Source: JBFELO01 sp041552055 (GTDB lineage: Bacteria > Acidobacteriota > Thermoanaerobaculia > Thermoanaerobaculales > Sulfomarinibacteraceae). Taken from it: a DNA stretch of 23,799 bases. The DNA is taken from assembly GCA_041552055.1 (NCBI GenBank), contig JBFELO010000074.1, forward strand, positions 1 through 23,799, in the 5' to 3' direction. The first letter of the stretch is position 1, and the number at the start of each line of letters is the position of its first letter. Shown piece by piece: positions 8,635 to 16,528 of this stretch. The translations under genes were made by a program, and so were the position numbers. A model generated the notes under the pieces. The model was given only the letters and a program-made list of their open reading frames with translations. It was not told the DNA's origin and made no database searches.

Positions 8635-11040
8635 CTACAGCTCAGGCGTCGCCGTGAACGTCGGCGTCACCGTCGGCGTGTTCGACGGCGTGAAGGTGTT
8701 GGTCGCCGTCGGCGTCCGGGTCGGCGTGTTCGACGGCGCCAGGGTCGGCGTCGGCGTCCGCGTCGGTGTCCGGGTCACGGTCGGCGTCGGCGTGTTGGTC
8801 GGCGTCCGGCTCGGCGTCGAGGTCACGGTCGGCGTCGTGGTCACGGTCGGCGTCGGCGAGATCGTCGGCGAGTTGGTCGGCGTGGTCGTCGGCGTCACCG
8901 TCGGCGTCACCGTCGGCGTCGGCGTGATCGTAGGCGTCGGCGTGATCGTCGGCGTCGGCGTCTCCGTCGGCGTGACCGGGGTGGTGGTCACGGTCGGCGT
9001 CGGCGTGTTCGTCGGCGTCGGCGTCACCGTCGGGGTGTTCGACGGCGTGTACGTGAGGGTGAACGTCGGCGTGATCGTCGGCGTCGGCGAGACCGTCGGC
9101 GTCATCGTGGCCGTGAATATCGCGGTCGGCGTCGGGGTGGCGCCGCCGTTCCAGGTCGCCTCCACCTCGCAGGTGGTGCCGTGGCCGTCGGCCACGTCGA
9201 AGAACAGCCGCACCGTGTGCGGGCCGTACAGCGGCTCACCCGTGCCGGGTGACAGCGCGCCGTCGAAGTCGACCAGCCACTGCCTGGTGGTGCCGGCCGC
9301 CACGTTCGCAAATGCCGGAGCGGTCGTCCCCTGATCGACGGGGGACACCGCGTCACCCGGCTGGCGGCTGCCGTTGGGACCGCCCCAGTAGATGGCGGCG
9401 GCGCCGAACGAGAACCAGTCGATCCAGGTGCCCGGGTCGCGGATCAGCCACCAGAACTGGGTGCGGGTGACGTCGGCGGGGTACGCGGTGCCGTTCCAGA
9501 CGTCCGCGGTCAGGCCGTAGCCGGCGCCGTCCGGCCGCAGGTTGGTCACCGTGATGTCGCCGCAGTTCGCCGGCACCGGGGTCGGCGTCTGGGTCGGCGT
9601 CGCGGTCGGGGTGTTGGTCGGCGTAGATGTCCACCGCGCGACCGGCGTCGGCAGGTCGCAGATCCGCAGGTTGCGCTGCTCGCGCTCGACCGCGTACATG
9701 ATCCAGTCGTTGATGTCGTCGCCGTCGAGGTCCTCGTTCGGGGTCAGCGGGTTGGAGTCGTAGTCCTCGACCTGGGTGGGATCTACCGTCGGCGGGTCAC
9801 CCGGGGTGATCGGGTCGACCTTGGCCGGGTCGTCGAGCAGCTGGTTGCCCACCGGGACCCGGCTGACCACCGAGTCGATGCCGAGCGGGAAGTTGGGGCC
9901 GCCCGGGCCGGACGGCGGGATCTCGAGCCGCACCCGCCGACGCCACTGGAAGGTGCGATTGCCGCCGAATCGCGACTCCATCCACTCCCACCGGCAGGCG
10001 TCCGGGTCGGCAATCCCGTCGGGGAACGGGGCGAAGGTGACGTTGTTGACGCGGTCCCACACCGTCAGGTCGGTGGGGTCGCAGCGGCGCGAGATCTGCT
10101 CCTCCATCGGATCGTAGGAGTAGAGCCAGTCGTGCAGGATCAGGCTGCCATCGATGTCCCTGAGGCCGGAGCTGTAGACCGGGAAGATCCCCTCCGAGCT
10201 GCACACCTCCTCGTCGTCGAACGGGTCGCTCGGGGTGCCGTTGTCGTCGGTGACGCAGGTGCCGAAGTAGATCGGCAGGGTGTCGTAGGCGAAGCTGCCC
10301 GCGCTCACGCCCGGGTCGTAGGTCAGCTCCCAGGCGGTCTCGGGCCCGTAGCGGTTCTCGGGTGCGACGTAGAACGGATCGGGCGTGCCTTCCAGCGGGT
10401 GGCCCACCGGGTACTCCTCGTTGCCCGAGAAGTACGGGTTGTAGCCGATCAGCACGTCGCGCGCGAAGAACGCCGGGTTGACCAGGGTGGTGCCGTCGAA
10501 GGCCTGCGACCGGCCGACCCGGTAGATGTAGTTGGTCTCGAGTAGCCGGAAGCGGTCGGCCACTCCGTCGTACTCCAGCATGTCGTCCGAGATCGCGTTG
10601 TACACACCGAGGTACTGGTAGGCCCAGTGCTTGCGCGGCACCGCGGTCTCGGGGGTGTCCGGGATCTCCTGGTCCGGGTACGAAGCGAGCGCGAAGTTGG
10701 CGTCATCGACGGTCGACAGGAACTCCCGTAGCACCCTCTTGGCGATGCCCATGCGGGAGGTGGGATCGTCGCCGGCGCCCGGGACCATGGGCTGGAAGGT
10801 GATCGAGCCCTGGAGCCTGGTCGTGACGTCGTCCGAGGGGTCGGCCGGCGTGCCCATGTCGTCGACATCGAAGACGTGCTCGGTGTAGCCCACCATCGAG
10901 CCCGATGCGTCGAGGATGAACAGGATGTTGGGCGCGGCGGCGCGTTTGCGCAGGAAGTCGCGATCGTCGGCGCCGACCGACCCGATCCACAGCACCAGCA
11001 CAGCCAGCAGCAGCCACCGTGCAGGTCGTGTACATCTCAT
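8635..11040 (-). CDS. Exported VWA-fragment protein with beta domain and Thr-Pro repeat tail
   Basis: This 801-residue protein has a signal peptide (about 1-24). Residues 38-48 read PNILFILDASG and S, giving a DxSxS metal-binding motif at Asp44, Ser46 and Ser48, and SRMGIAKRVLREFLSTVDDANFALASY continues as in the first half of PilY1 VWA domains. The later VWA elements are missing; they occur in the next gene. Residues about 120-460 are acidic, with loops such as DLDGDDINDW. A Thr-Pro linker (about 467-490) leads to an all-beta domain (about 490-635, CGDITVTNLRP to TCEVEATWNG). Residues about 639-801 are almost pure TPT/TPS repeats, ending TPEL. The long Thr-Pro tail is a likely extended, possibly glycosylated stalk. 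The start ATG at 11040 has GAGGGGG upstream and lies 28 bases after the pilX stop. No established gene name fits. Confidence 0.85.
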   Translation of the reverse strand: MRCTRPARWLLLAVLVLWIGSVGADDRDFLRKRAAAPNILFILDASGSMVGYTEHVFDVDDMGTPADPSDDVTTRLQGSITFQPMVPGAGDDPTSRMGIAKRVLREFLSTVDDANFALASYPDQEIPDTPETAVPRKHWAYQYLGVYNAISDDMLEYDGVADRFRLLETNYIYRVGRSQAFDGTTLVNPAFFARDVLIGYNPYFSGNEEYPVGHPLEGTPDPFYVAPENRYGPETAWELTYDPGVSAGSFAYDTLPIYFGTCVTDDNGTPSDPFDDEEVCSSEGIFPVYSSGLRDIDGSLILHDWLYSYDPMEEQISRRCDPTDLTVWDRVNNVTFAPFPDGIADPDACRWEWMESRFGGNRTFQWRRRVRLEIPPSGPGGPNFPLGIDSVVSRVPVGNQLLDDPAKVDPITPGDPPTVDPTQVEDYDSNPLTPNEDLDGDDINDWIMYAVEREQRNLRICDLPTPVARWTSTPTNTPTATPTQTPTPVPANCGDITVTNLRPDGAGYGLTADVWNGTAYPADVTRTQFWWLIRDPGTWIDWFSFGAAAIYWGGPNGSRQPGDAVSPVDQGTTAPAFANVAAGTTRQWLVDFDGALSPGTGEPLYGPHTVRLFFDVADGHGTTCEVEATWNGGATPTPTAIFTATMTPTVSPTPTITPTFTLTYTPSNTPTVTPTPTNTPTPTVTTTPVTPTETPTPTITPTPTITPTPTVTPTVTPTTTPTNSPTISPTPTVTTTPTVTSTPSRTPTNTPTPTVTRTPTRTPTPTLAPSNTPTRTPTATNTFTPSNTPTVTPTFTATPEL
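8643..9120. repeat. In-frame GTCGGCGT-type microsatellite coding the Thr-Pro tail
   Basis: About 480 bp of imperfect tandem repeats with units of 6, 12 and 18 bases (core GTCGGCGT, with CGTCGGCGTN and CACGGTCGGCGT variants). On the coding strand they read as alternating Thr, Pro, Val, Ser and Asn codons. All visible unit lengths are multiples of three, so gain or loss of units would change tail length without shifting frame. On the opposite strand they produce a spurious Val/Gly-rich open frame. Confidence 0.85.
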
Positions 11041-11068
11041 TGCTGCCCCCTCACTACTCTCGTCAAAC

Positions 11069-11632
11069 TCAGTAACACTGTCGCACCGGCACGAACTGCT
11101 CCTCGTTGAAGGACCAGGCCGTCATGTCCACCTGCACGGCAGCGTGGGTCAGCCCGGCGAGGCCGCCGATCGCGCGCTCCGCATCGCTGCGGAAGTGGAA
11201 GTGGCGGGTCTGCCACTCGGGAAACGCCGACGCCACCATGACGCCGTTCACCTCGTGAAACACCGGCGTCGCCGGCTGGGTCTCGCAGAACTCGGTGAGG
11301 GCGACGTTGAACTCGCCCTGCAGCAGCGCTCCCTGGGTGGCGTCGAGCGCGCTCGGAATGTCGGAGTCGTCGACCAGACGGAACGACCCCGGCTGCCGCA
11401 GGTCGCCCTGCCGGATCATCTCCATCTGCATCTGGACGCCGGCGTCGGCCGCGTACAGCGCCTTGACGACCCAGCGATCCGTACCGGCCGCCTCCAGCCC
11501 GAGCGAGGTCTGCAGCAGCAGGCCCATGCCGAGGAACACCAGCACCAGCGCCACCATCAGCGCTAGCAGCAGGGCGGAGCCACGCTCCCGGCCGTGGGGG
11601 TCGTTCAGCGCGCGGTGTGTCGTGCACATCAT
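11069..11632 (-). CDS. pilX: PilX-type minor pilin
   Basis: This 187-residue protein has a basic leader (MMCTTHRALNDPHGRERG) cut after Gly18, followed by the hydrophobic segment SALLLALMVALVLVFLGMG. That is the N-terminal signature of PilX. It lacks Glu at mature position 5, as PilX and GspK-type pseudopilins usually do. ALYAADAGVQMQMEM follows, matching the helix after the membrane segment in this family. PilX joins PilV, PilW and FimT in the tip complex that carries PilY1. It starts 12 bases after the pilW stop, with GGGGGAG six bases before ATG-ATG; either ATG could be used. Confidence 0.88.
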   Translation of the reverse strand: MMCTTHRALNDPHGRERGSALLLALMVALVLVFLGMGLLLQTSLGLEAAGTDRWVVKALYAADAGVQMQMEMIRQGDLRQPGSFRLVDDSDIPSALDATQGALLQGEFNVALTEFCETQPATPVFHEVNGVMVASAFPEWQTRHFHFRSDAERAIGGLAGLTHAAVQVDMTAWSFNEEQFVPVRQCY

Positions 11633-11644
11633 GGACAGCTCCCC

Positions 11645-12739
11645 CTAGAGAGTGAAGTTGCGGAGCCCGGCGGTGACGTCCATCCGACGCCACTTGGCCC
11701 CGCGATTGAAAAGTGATGAGCTGAGCGCCGGGTCGCCTTCGATCTGGAACGTCGCGACCGGCTCCTGCCAGCCACTCCCGGCACCCGACAGATCGCGCAC
11801 GTCGAACGGCGTTCTCCCGAGCACCGTGATGCGCATCGCGCCCACCATCCCGGCCGCGGCCTGGGCGGCGGTCGCCGTCGAGCTCCAGGTGTCGATCGCG
11901 CCGTCACCGGTGGTGTCGACGCCGAACACGACCTGCAGGCTGCCGATGTTCACCGCCACCGGCTCGAGCCGCGAGCCGCTCGAGTCGGCGCGCTGGCGCA
12001 TCAGCGTGTTGTCGGGCGCGACGAAGTAGGTGAAAGAGTTGATGATGCCGACCCGATACACGCTGAAGGCCGGCTCCGAGCCGGACATGGCGGCACCCGT
12101 CGGGTTGAGGCTCGGCCACGGCCCGTCGCCACCGTCGTAGTAGATCTCGAGCTGCCGGTCGGGATCGGGCTCGCCGTTGAACGCTGCGGTGGTCACCTTG
12201 CCGACGGCGTACTCCCGCCGACCCATGAACACCACCCCCCGCCCCACCAGGCTGTTGGGGTCGACGCCGACCAGCGAGTTGATGACGTCCGAGGACGCGT
12301 CGCCCTTCTGACGGCGCTCCCGGATCGTGATCTTGCCGAGGTCGGGACGGACGTCGAAGCGGTTGGTGAAGAACGGCGGTGCCTCGTAGAAGCCGCGCAG
12401 GGTGAGCACGTCGGTGCCGGCCGCCACCTGGACCGTCCCGAGGTCGGTGGTGACCGATCCGGTCTCGTTGTTCAGCAGCCGGCCGCACACCCAGGTGCCG
12501 TCGTCACGGGCGAACGGCATCTCGCCGCCGCCGGTCATCCGTACCGTGCGCATGATGTGGTACGCGGCGAAGCGCACGTTTTCCTGGGTGTCCGCCAGCG
12601 CGCCCTCGACCTTCGACACGGTGGTCGAGGTGTCGAGCATGTTGAGGATGCCGACGAACACGATCGCCAGCAGCCCCACCGCCACCAGCAGCTCGATCAA
12701 CGTGAAACCCGAAGCGCGGTTCTTGAGAGTGCTGCTCAT
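11645..12739 (-). CDS. pilW: PilW-type minor pilin
   Basis: This 364-residue protein has a type III prepilin signal: leader MSSTLKNRASG, cleavage before Phe, and the mature start FTLIELLVAVGLLAIVF with Glu5. The size, the long beta-rich C-terminal domain and position between pilV and pilX fit PilW. The ATG at 12739 overlaps the pilV stop (TGATG). An in-frame GTG/ATG extension upstream to 12874 exists, but it lies inside pilV and has no pilin-like sequence. Near 11900 the protein contains FGVDTTGDGAIDTWSS, an Asp-rich loop that may bind calcium. Confidence 0.9.
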   Translation of the reverse strand: MSSTLKNRASGFTLIELLVAVGLLAIVFVGILNMLDTSTTVSKVEGALADTQENVRFAAYHIMRTVRMTGGGEMPFARDDGTWVCGRLLNNETGSVTTDLGTVQVAAGTDVLTLRGFYEAPPFFTNRFDVRPDLGKITIRERRQKGDASSDVINSLVGVDPNSLVGRGVVFMGRREYAVGKVTTAAFNGEPDPDRQLEIYYDGGDGPWPSLNPTGAAMSGSEPAFSVYRVGIINSFTYFVAPDNTLMRQRADSSGSRLEPVAVNIGSLQVVFGVDTTGDGAIDTWSSTATAAQAAAGMVGAMRITVLGRTPFDVRDLSGAGSGWQEPVATFQIEGDPALSSSLFNRGAKWRRMDVTAGLRNFTL

Positions 12740-13236
12740 CACACAGGATCCCTGATCTTCAGAGTGGTCACCACGAACTCGCGCCGTCCGGCGAGGAACC
12801 GGTTGTCGGACGACACGCGGATCGTGATCCGTTTCATGGTCGTGCCGGCGGTCGACGTGGCCGGATCGGGCCACGTGGCCGGATCCTGCGGAGCGCCGCT
12901 GCCGAAGTTGAAGACGTGCTGCCAGCCGGAGACACCGAAGTCCTCGACCGAGTAGCGCACGGTGAACCCGCGGCGCGCGGCCGGCCAGTTGACGGTGGTT
13001 CCGGCAGAGTCGTTCAGCGCCGCATCGGTGAAGGTCATGGCCTGCATGGCCTCGAGCGTGCGCCGCGCCTCCGACGCCAGCACGGCGTACTCATATCCGG
13101 ACGCGTTGGTGAGCTGGGCGTGGGAGAACAGGCTGGCGATGCCGAGTGCGACGAACGCCAGGATCAGCAGGGCGACCAGCACCTCGACCAGCGACATGCC
13201 ACGCTCCGTCCTCGCAGGTCGTACCGGTCCGCCCAT
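12739..13236 (-). CDS. pilV: PilV-type minor pilin
   Basis: This 165-residue protein has a short prepilin leader (MGGPVRPARTERG) cut before Met14 and the mature start MSLVEVLVALLILAFVALG with Glu5. This is the PilV/GspI signature. I chose the ATG at 13236 over the upstream TTG at 13248 because GGAGG sits five bases before it and the ATG overlaps the preceding stop codon (TGATG), an arrangement that gives translational coupling. The soluble domain contains SGYEYAVLASEARRTLEAMQAM, the usual post-membrane helix. Confidence 0.9.
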   Translation of the reverse strand: MGGPVRPARTERGMSLVEVLVALLILAFVALGIASLFSHAQLTNASGYEYAVLASEARRTLEAMQAMTFTDAALNDSAGTTVNWPAARRGFTVRYSVEDFGVSGWQHVFNFGSGAPQDPATWPDPATSTAGTTMKRITIRVSSDNRFLAGRREFVVTTLKIRDPV

Positions 13237-13892
13237 CAGTACCTCCAATGCCGGCTGTTCTTATCCCACGCGCCGCTGCCCGGGACCTTCATCTCCTGGA
13301 TCACGGTGCCGCTGCCCGCCTGGATCCGCAGCCGGATGTGGTTGCCGTTGATGTCGCTGATGATCGCCGCGCCCTGGCCGCTCGGTGACGTGGTCCCCTC
13401 GGCGACGATCGCCGATCCGGTGGGGAGGTAGAGGACACCGGTCTTCGAGCTCGCCAGCTTGTACAGCCGATTCGAGGGGTCCTCCCAGACGGTGAACTGG
13501 CTCCGAAACGGCCACTGGCCCACGATGCGTTCGCCCGTGTCCAGCTGCTCGTTACCGTTGCCGTCGACCCAGGACACCAGGACCTGGGACACGCCGCCGC
13601 CCTGCATCGACATCGCCACCGGTTGCCCGCTCTTGATCGCGTTGATGCGGGAAACCGCCAGCGCCTGGCGCATCATCTTCACCTGGCCGAGCATCTCGGC
13701 CCGGACCTTGGCGCGGAGCAAATTGGGCAGCCCGACCACGGCAACGACACCGACGATGACCATGACCACCATCAGCTCGATGATCGTGAAGCCGGACTGT
13801 GCTCGGCCTCGACCCCTCTTTCGGACGGGCCCGAGACCGAAGCGTGCGGTCGCTTCGCGGATCGAATAGGTGAACTGCATCACATCAAGCAT
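13236..13892 (-). CDS. FimT/FimU (GspH-type) minor pseudopilin; first gene of the operon
   Basis: This 218-residue protein has prepilin cleavage G34/F35 and mature start FTIIELMVVMVIVGVVAVVG with Glu5. After the helix it has the GspH/FimT pattern (MRQALAVSRINAIKSGQPVAM, then small beta-rich domain with NEQLDTGERIV). The leader of 34 residues (RKRGRGRAQSG before the cut) is longer than the usual 6-20. GAGGAGG upstream supports the ATG at 13892, although an internal ATG (Met5) exists. In Pseudomonas the equivalent fimU heads the fimU-pilVWXY1Y2E operon, and the gene order here is the same. No major pilin gene is in the window. Confidence 0.88.
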   Translation of the reverse strand: MLDVMQFTYSIREATARFGLGPVRKRGRGRAQSGFTIIELMVVMVIVGVVAVVGLPNLLRAKVRAEMLGQVKMMRQALAVSRINAIKSGQPVAMSMQGGGVSQVLVSWVDGNGNEQLDTGERIVGQWPFRSQFTVWEDPSNRLYKLASSKTGVLYLPTGSAIVAEGTTSPSGQGAAIISDINGNHIRLRIQAGSGTVIQEMKVPGSGAWDKNSRHWRY

Positions 13893-13931
13893 CGCGCCCT
13901 CCTCAAGGCACCGTCAAGCGGTCCCGGACGA

Positions 13932-13970
13932 CATTGAAATACCTTTGACAATCTGGATTTCCCGGATTCT
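13932..13970 (-). promoter_or_regulatory. AT-richer stretch with imperfect inverted repeat upstream of the pilus operon
   Basis: This is the only AT-richer patch in the 118 bp between the pilus operon and the Agl23-like gene. It contains AATCTGG-ATTTC-CCGGATT (13950-13968), a seven-base inverted repeat with one mismatch. It lies about 60-75 bases before the fimT start. It is well placed for a promoter/operator, but I could not assign a convincing sigma70 or sigma54 pair, so the call rests on position and composition. Confidence 0.3.
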
Positions 13971-14010
13971 GCGGTCGAACGGCAGTCGGCGGCGGCACGG
14001 CCGGTCCTCA

Positions 14011-16443
14011 TCACTTGTTCAGATTCAGGTCAAAAACCCACAACCGACCGTTGATGTCGGCCACGTACAGCGAGCCCTCTCGGAACGCGATCCCGGACGG
14101 TGCGATGCCCTCGGCATCGAGGTCGATTCGGATCGGCCGACCGTCACGAACCAGCCACAGCGCCGACGCTGGGGTGTCCGACACCAGCCACAGGTCGGGG
14201 CCTAGCGCCGCCACCTGGGGCCGCGAGTAGAACTCGCTCCACGCGTCGGGCAGCGCCACCGCCCTGAGCGGTCCTCCGTCGCGATCCACCTCCTGCAGGC
14301 GGTGGTTGCCGGTGTCACACACCAGCAGACGATCGTTCGCCGACCAGGTGATGCCCACCGGCTCGACGAACTCGCCGGCAGCCGATCCACCCGTGCCCAC
14401 CGCTCTCGCCTCGCCGACCCCTTCACGGGTCGTCAGCAGCACCAGCCGCTTGTTGCCGGTGTCGGTGACCGCCAGGGTTCCGTCCTGGGCGGCCGCCACG
14501 CCGCGCGGGCCGTACCACCCCTTTGGGGGCTCGGGAAGGGGCTGCACGGTGCGGCGAGTCGGGTCGAAGAGAACCGCTCGGTGGGCCCAGGTGTCGGCGA
14601 TCACCAGCAGGTTGCCGCGCGTCCACGCCACCGCCTCCGGCTGTTGCAGCTCGCCCGGAAAGGCAGCCGGCAGCGGCTTGCCGTCGGCATCAAAGAGCAG
14701 CACGGTGGACAGGCCGACGTCGGCGACCGCGACCACACCGTCATCTCGCACCGCGACCCCGCGCGGCTCGCTCAGCCAACCGTGGCCGATCACCCTGGCA
14801 TTGGACACCGGCAACACCGCCGCGAGGGTGGCGGGCGTCGTCGCCGGCTGCGCCCCCGGCACCTCGTCGTCGATGCGGCGCAGCACGGTGATGTCGGATG
14901 ACCCGACCTCGCTCCAGGGAATCCTGCCGAGCACGTAGCGCCAGACGTCCCCGGGGTCCGGGGCCTGGCTCTCCATCAGCCACCACCCCCTCAGCGGCAG
15001 TCGCTCGCTGGTGTAGCCGGGCCCGAGCGCACGCCGCACCGTGCCCTCCTGGTCGACGTTGCACAGCACGAGCGGCGGCCGCATGCCCGGCGTCGGCTCG
15101 GACCACCACACCGGCGTGGCGCGGAAGTACCATGTCAGCGGCCAGCCCGCCTCGCCGGCCACCGCGGCCACCGGGTCGACGCCCTCGTCGCGCAGTGCCA
15201 GCCCCTCGCGCACGACCTGCTTGATCTCGGGGCAGGTCTGCACGTAGATCAGCGCCTCCGCCCGTCTCAGATTGGGCGAGATCTCGTCCCAGAAGAAGTT
15301 CGCGGCAACGCTGAAGACGAGGGTGACTGCCAGGGCACCGCCCGCGAGCGCACGGCTCCACCACCGACCGCGAGGACCGAAGGTGCGCGCCAACTGGGCG
15401 CCGGCGAGCGGCAGGAAGGCCCACACCTGGTGCACCAGCAGCCACGGCACCTTCTCCCGGAGGTATCCGTACATCGCCACCGACAGCACGGCGAAGAGGA
15501 TGAGTGCCGCTTCCACCCGACGTATCCGGCGGCCCCTGCGGACGAGCCACGTGACGGCGGCAACGATCGGCAGGAAGTCGTACAACGCCAGCCGCGGCAG
15601 GTGGTACCACCATGGCCCCGCGACCCTGCCGACGGAGTGTTGGCCCCACCAGTAGGAGATCGCCTTGCCCGGGAAGAACCAGTCACCGGGGAACGAGAAG
15701 CCGACGGTGAAGAGCGGTACCGCCACCAGCACCGCCACCGCGATCGAACCCACGATCCCCCAGCGGTGACGATCCAGGAAGGCGAGGGTCGCCGACACGC
15801 CGCGACGCGGCCCCGACGCCACCACCATGACCAGCCACACCAGACCGATCAGCGCCCCGGTGACGTAGGCGTTCTCCTTGGTGGCGAACGCCAACGCCGT
15901 CCACACCCCGACCCACAGCCAGGCCCGGGCACTTCCGCGGGCCGCACTGTACCCGGCCAGCAATGCACACGAGGCCGTGAGCACCTCGAGCACGTCCATG
16001 CGCAGGAAGCGGCCGTAGTAGAGAAAGCTCGGCGAGATCGTCACCAACAACCCCGTCCACCAGGCGGCGTGGGCGCCGAACGGACGCCGCAGTTGCCAGG
16101 CGGCGCCGATCAGCAGGACGCCGGCGAGGGCGATCGGCAACCGCGCGGTGAAGTCGCTGTCACCGATCAGCGCATACGTGCCCGCGGTGAGGTAGTAGAG
16201 CAGCGGTCCGTGGTAGGTCGGATCGTAACGGTAGAGCCCGCTCTTGAGCAGGTTGTACGCGCCCTGGGAGTGGATCGCCTCGTCGTGGTGGTACGAGCGC
16301 TCGCCGAGGCCGGCGAGATGGAGTGCCAGAGACAGCGCCACGAGGGCCAGCCACGGCCAATGCCGAACGACATGCTCGCCCACCCGGTGTCGAGCCATGC
16401 ATCGAGGGTACCGCACCCGCCATGACCGTGGAAGCTCGGCCAT
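14011..16443 (-). CDS. Agl23/TIGR03663-like membrane protein fused to an NHL beta-propeller
   Basis: The 810-residue protein begins with a GT-C-type membrane domain (about residues 28-400, many hydrophobic helices). The motif RSYHHDEAIHSQGAYNLL (Asp54, Glu55 in the first extracytoplasmic loop), then YRYDPTYHGPLLYYLT and DFTARLPIALAGV, is the signature I associate with TIGR03663/Agl23-like proteins, which are linked to lipid-carrier glycan transfer. A soluble stretch (about 400-545) precedes about 260 C-terminal residues with repeated NHL motifs (EPRGVAVRDDGVVAVADVG, GPRGVAAAQDGTLAVTDTG, EPVGITWSANDRLLVCDTG). This propeller would face the periplasm. Two ATGs are possible: 16443, with a weak GGTGA, and 16398 (MARHRVGEH). 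It probably has its own promoter in the divergent region 16444-16528. Confidence 0.85.
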   Translation of the reverse strand: MAELPRSWRVRYPRCMARHRVGEHVVRHWPWLALVALSLALHLAGLGERSYHHDEAIHSQGAYNLLKSGLYRYDPTYHGPLLYYLTAGTYALIGDSDFTARLPIALAGVLLIGAAWQLRRPFGAHAAWWTGLLVTISPSFLYYGRFLRMDVLEVLTASCALLAGYSAARGSARAWLWVGVWTALAFATKENAYVTGALIGLVWLVMVVASGPRRGVSATLAFLDRHRWGIVGSIAVAVLVAVPLFTVGFSFPGDWFFPGKAISYWWGQHSVGRVAGPWWYHLPRLALYDFLPIVAAVTWLVRRGRRIRRVEAALILFAVLSVAMYGYLREKVPWLLVHQVWAFLPLAGAQLARTFGPRGRWWSRALAGGALAVTLVFSVAANFFWDEISPNLRRAEALIYVQTCPEIKQVVREGLALRDEGVDPVAAVAGEAGWPLTWYFRATPVWWSEPTPGMRPPLVLCNVDQEGTVRRALGPGYTSERLPLRGWWLMESQAPDPGDVWRYVLGRIPWSEVGSSDITVLRRIDDEVPGAQPATTPATLAAVLPVSNARVIGHGWLSEPRGVAVRDDGVVAVADVGLSTVLLFDADGKPLPAAFPGELQQPEAVAWTRGNLLVIADTWAHRAVLFDPTRRTVQPLPEPPKGWYGPRGVAAAQDGTLAVTDTGNKRLVLLTTREGVGEARAVGTGGSAAGEFVEPVGITWSANDRLLVCDTGNHRLQEVDRDGGPLRAVALPDAWSEFYSRPQVAALGPDLWLVSDTPASALWLVRDGRPIRIDLDAEGIAPSGIAFREGSLYVADINGRLWVFDLNLNK

Positions 16444-16528
16444 GCCGTGTCACCATCGGCGATCCGCGGCCATGCGAAGATGTTGTCTGTCGAATCGAGG
16501 CGATCTCAGGACCGCCCGCAGTTTCACG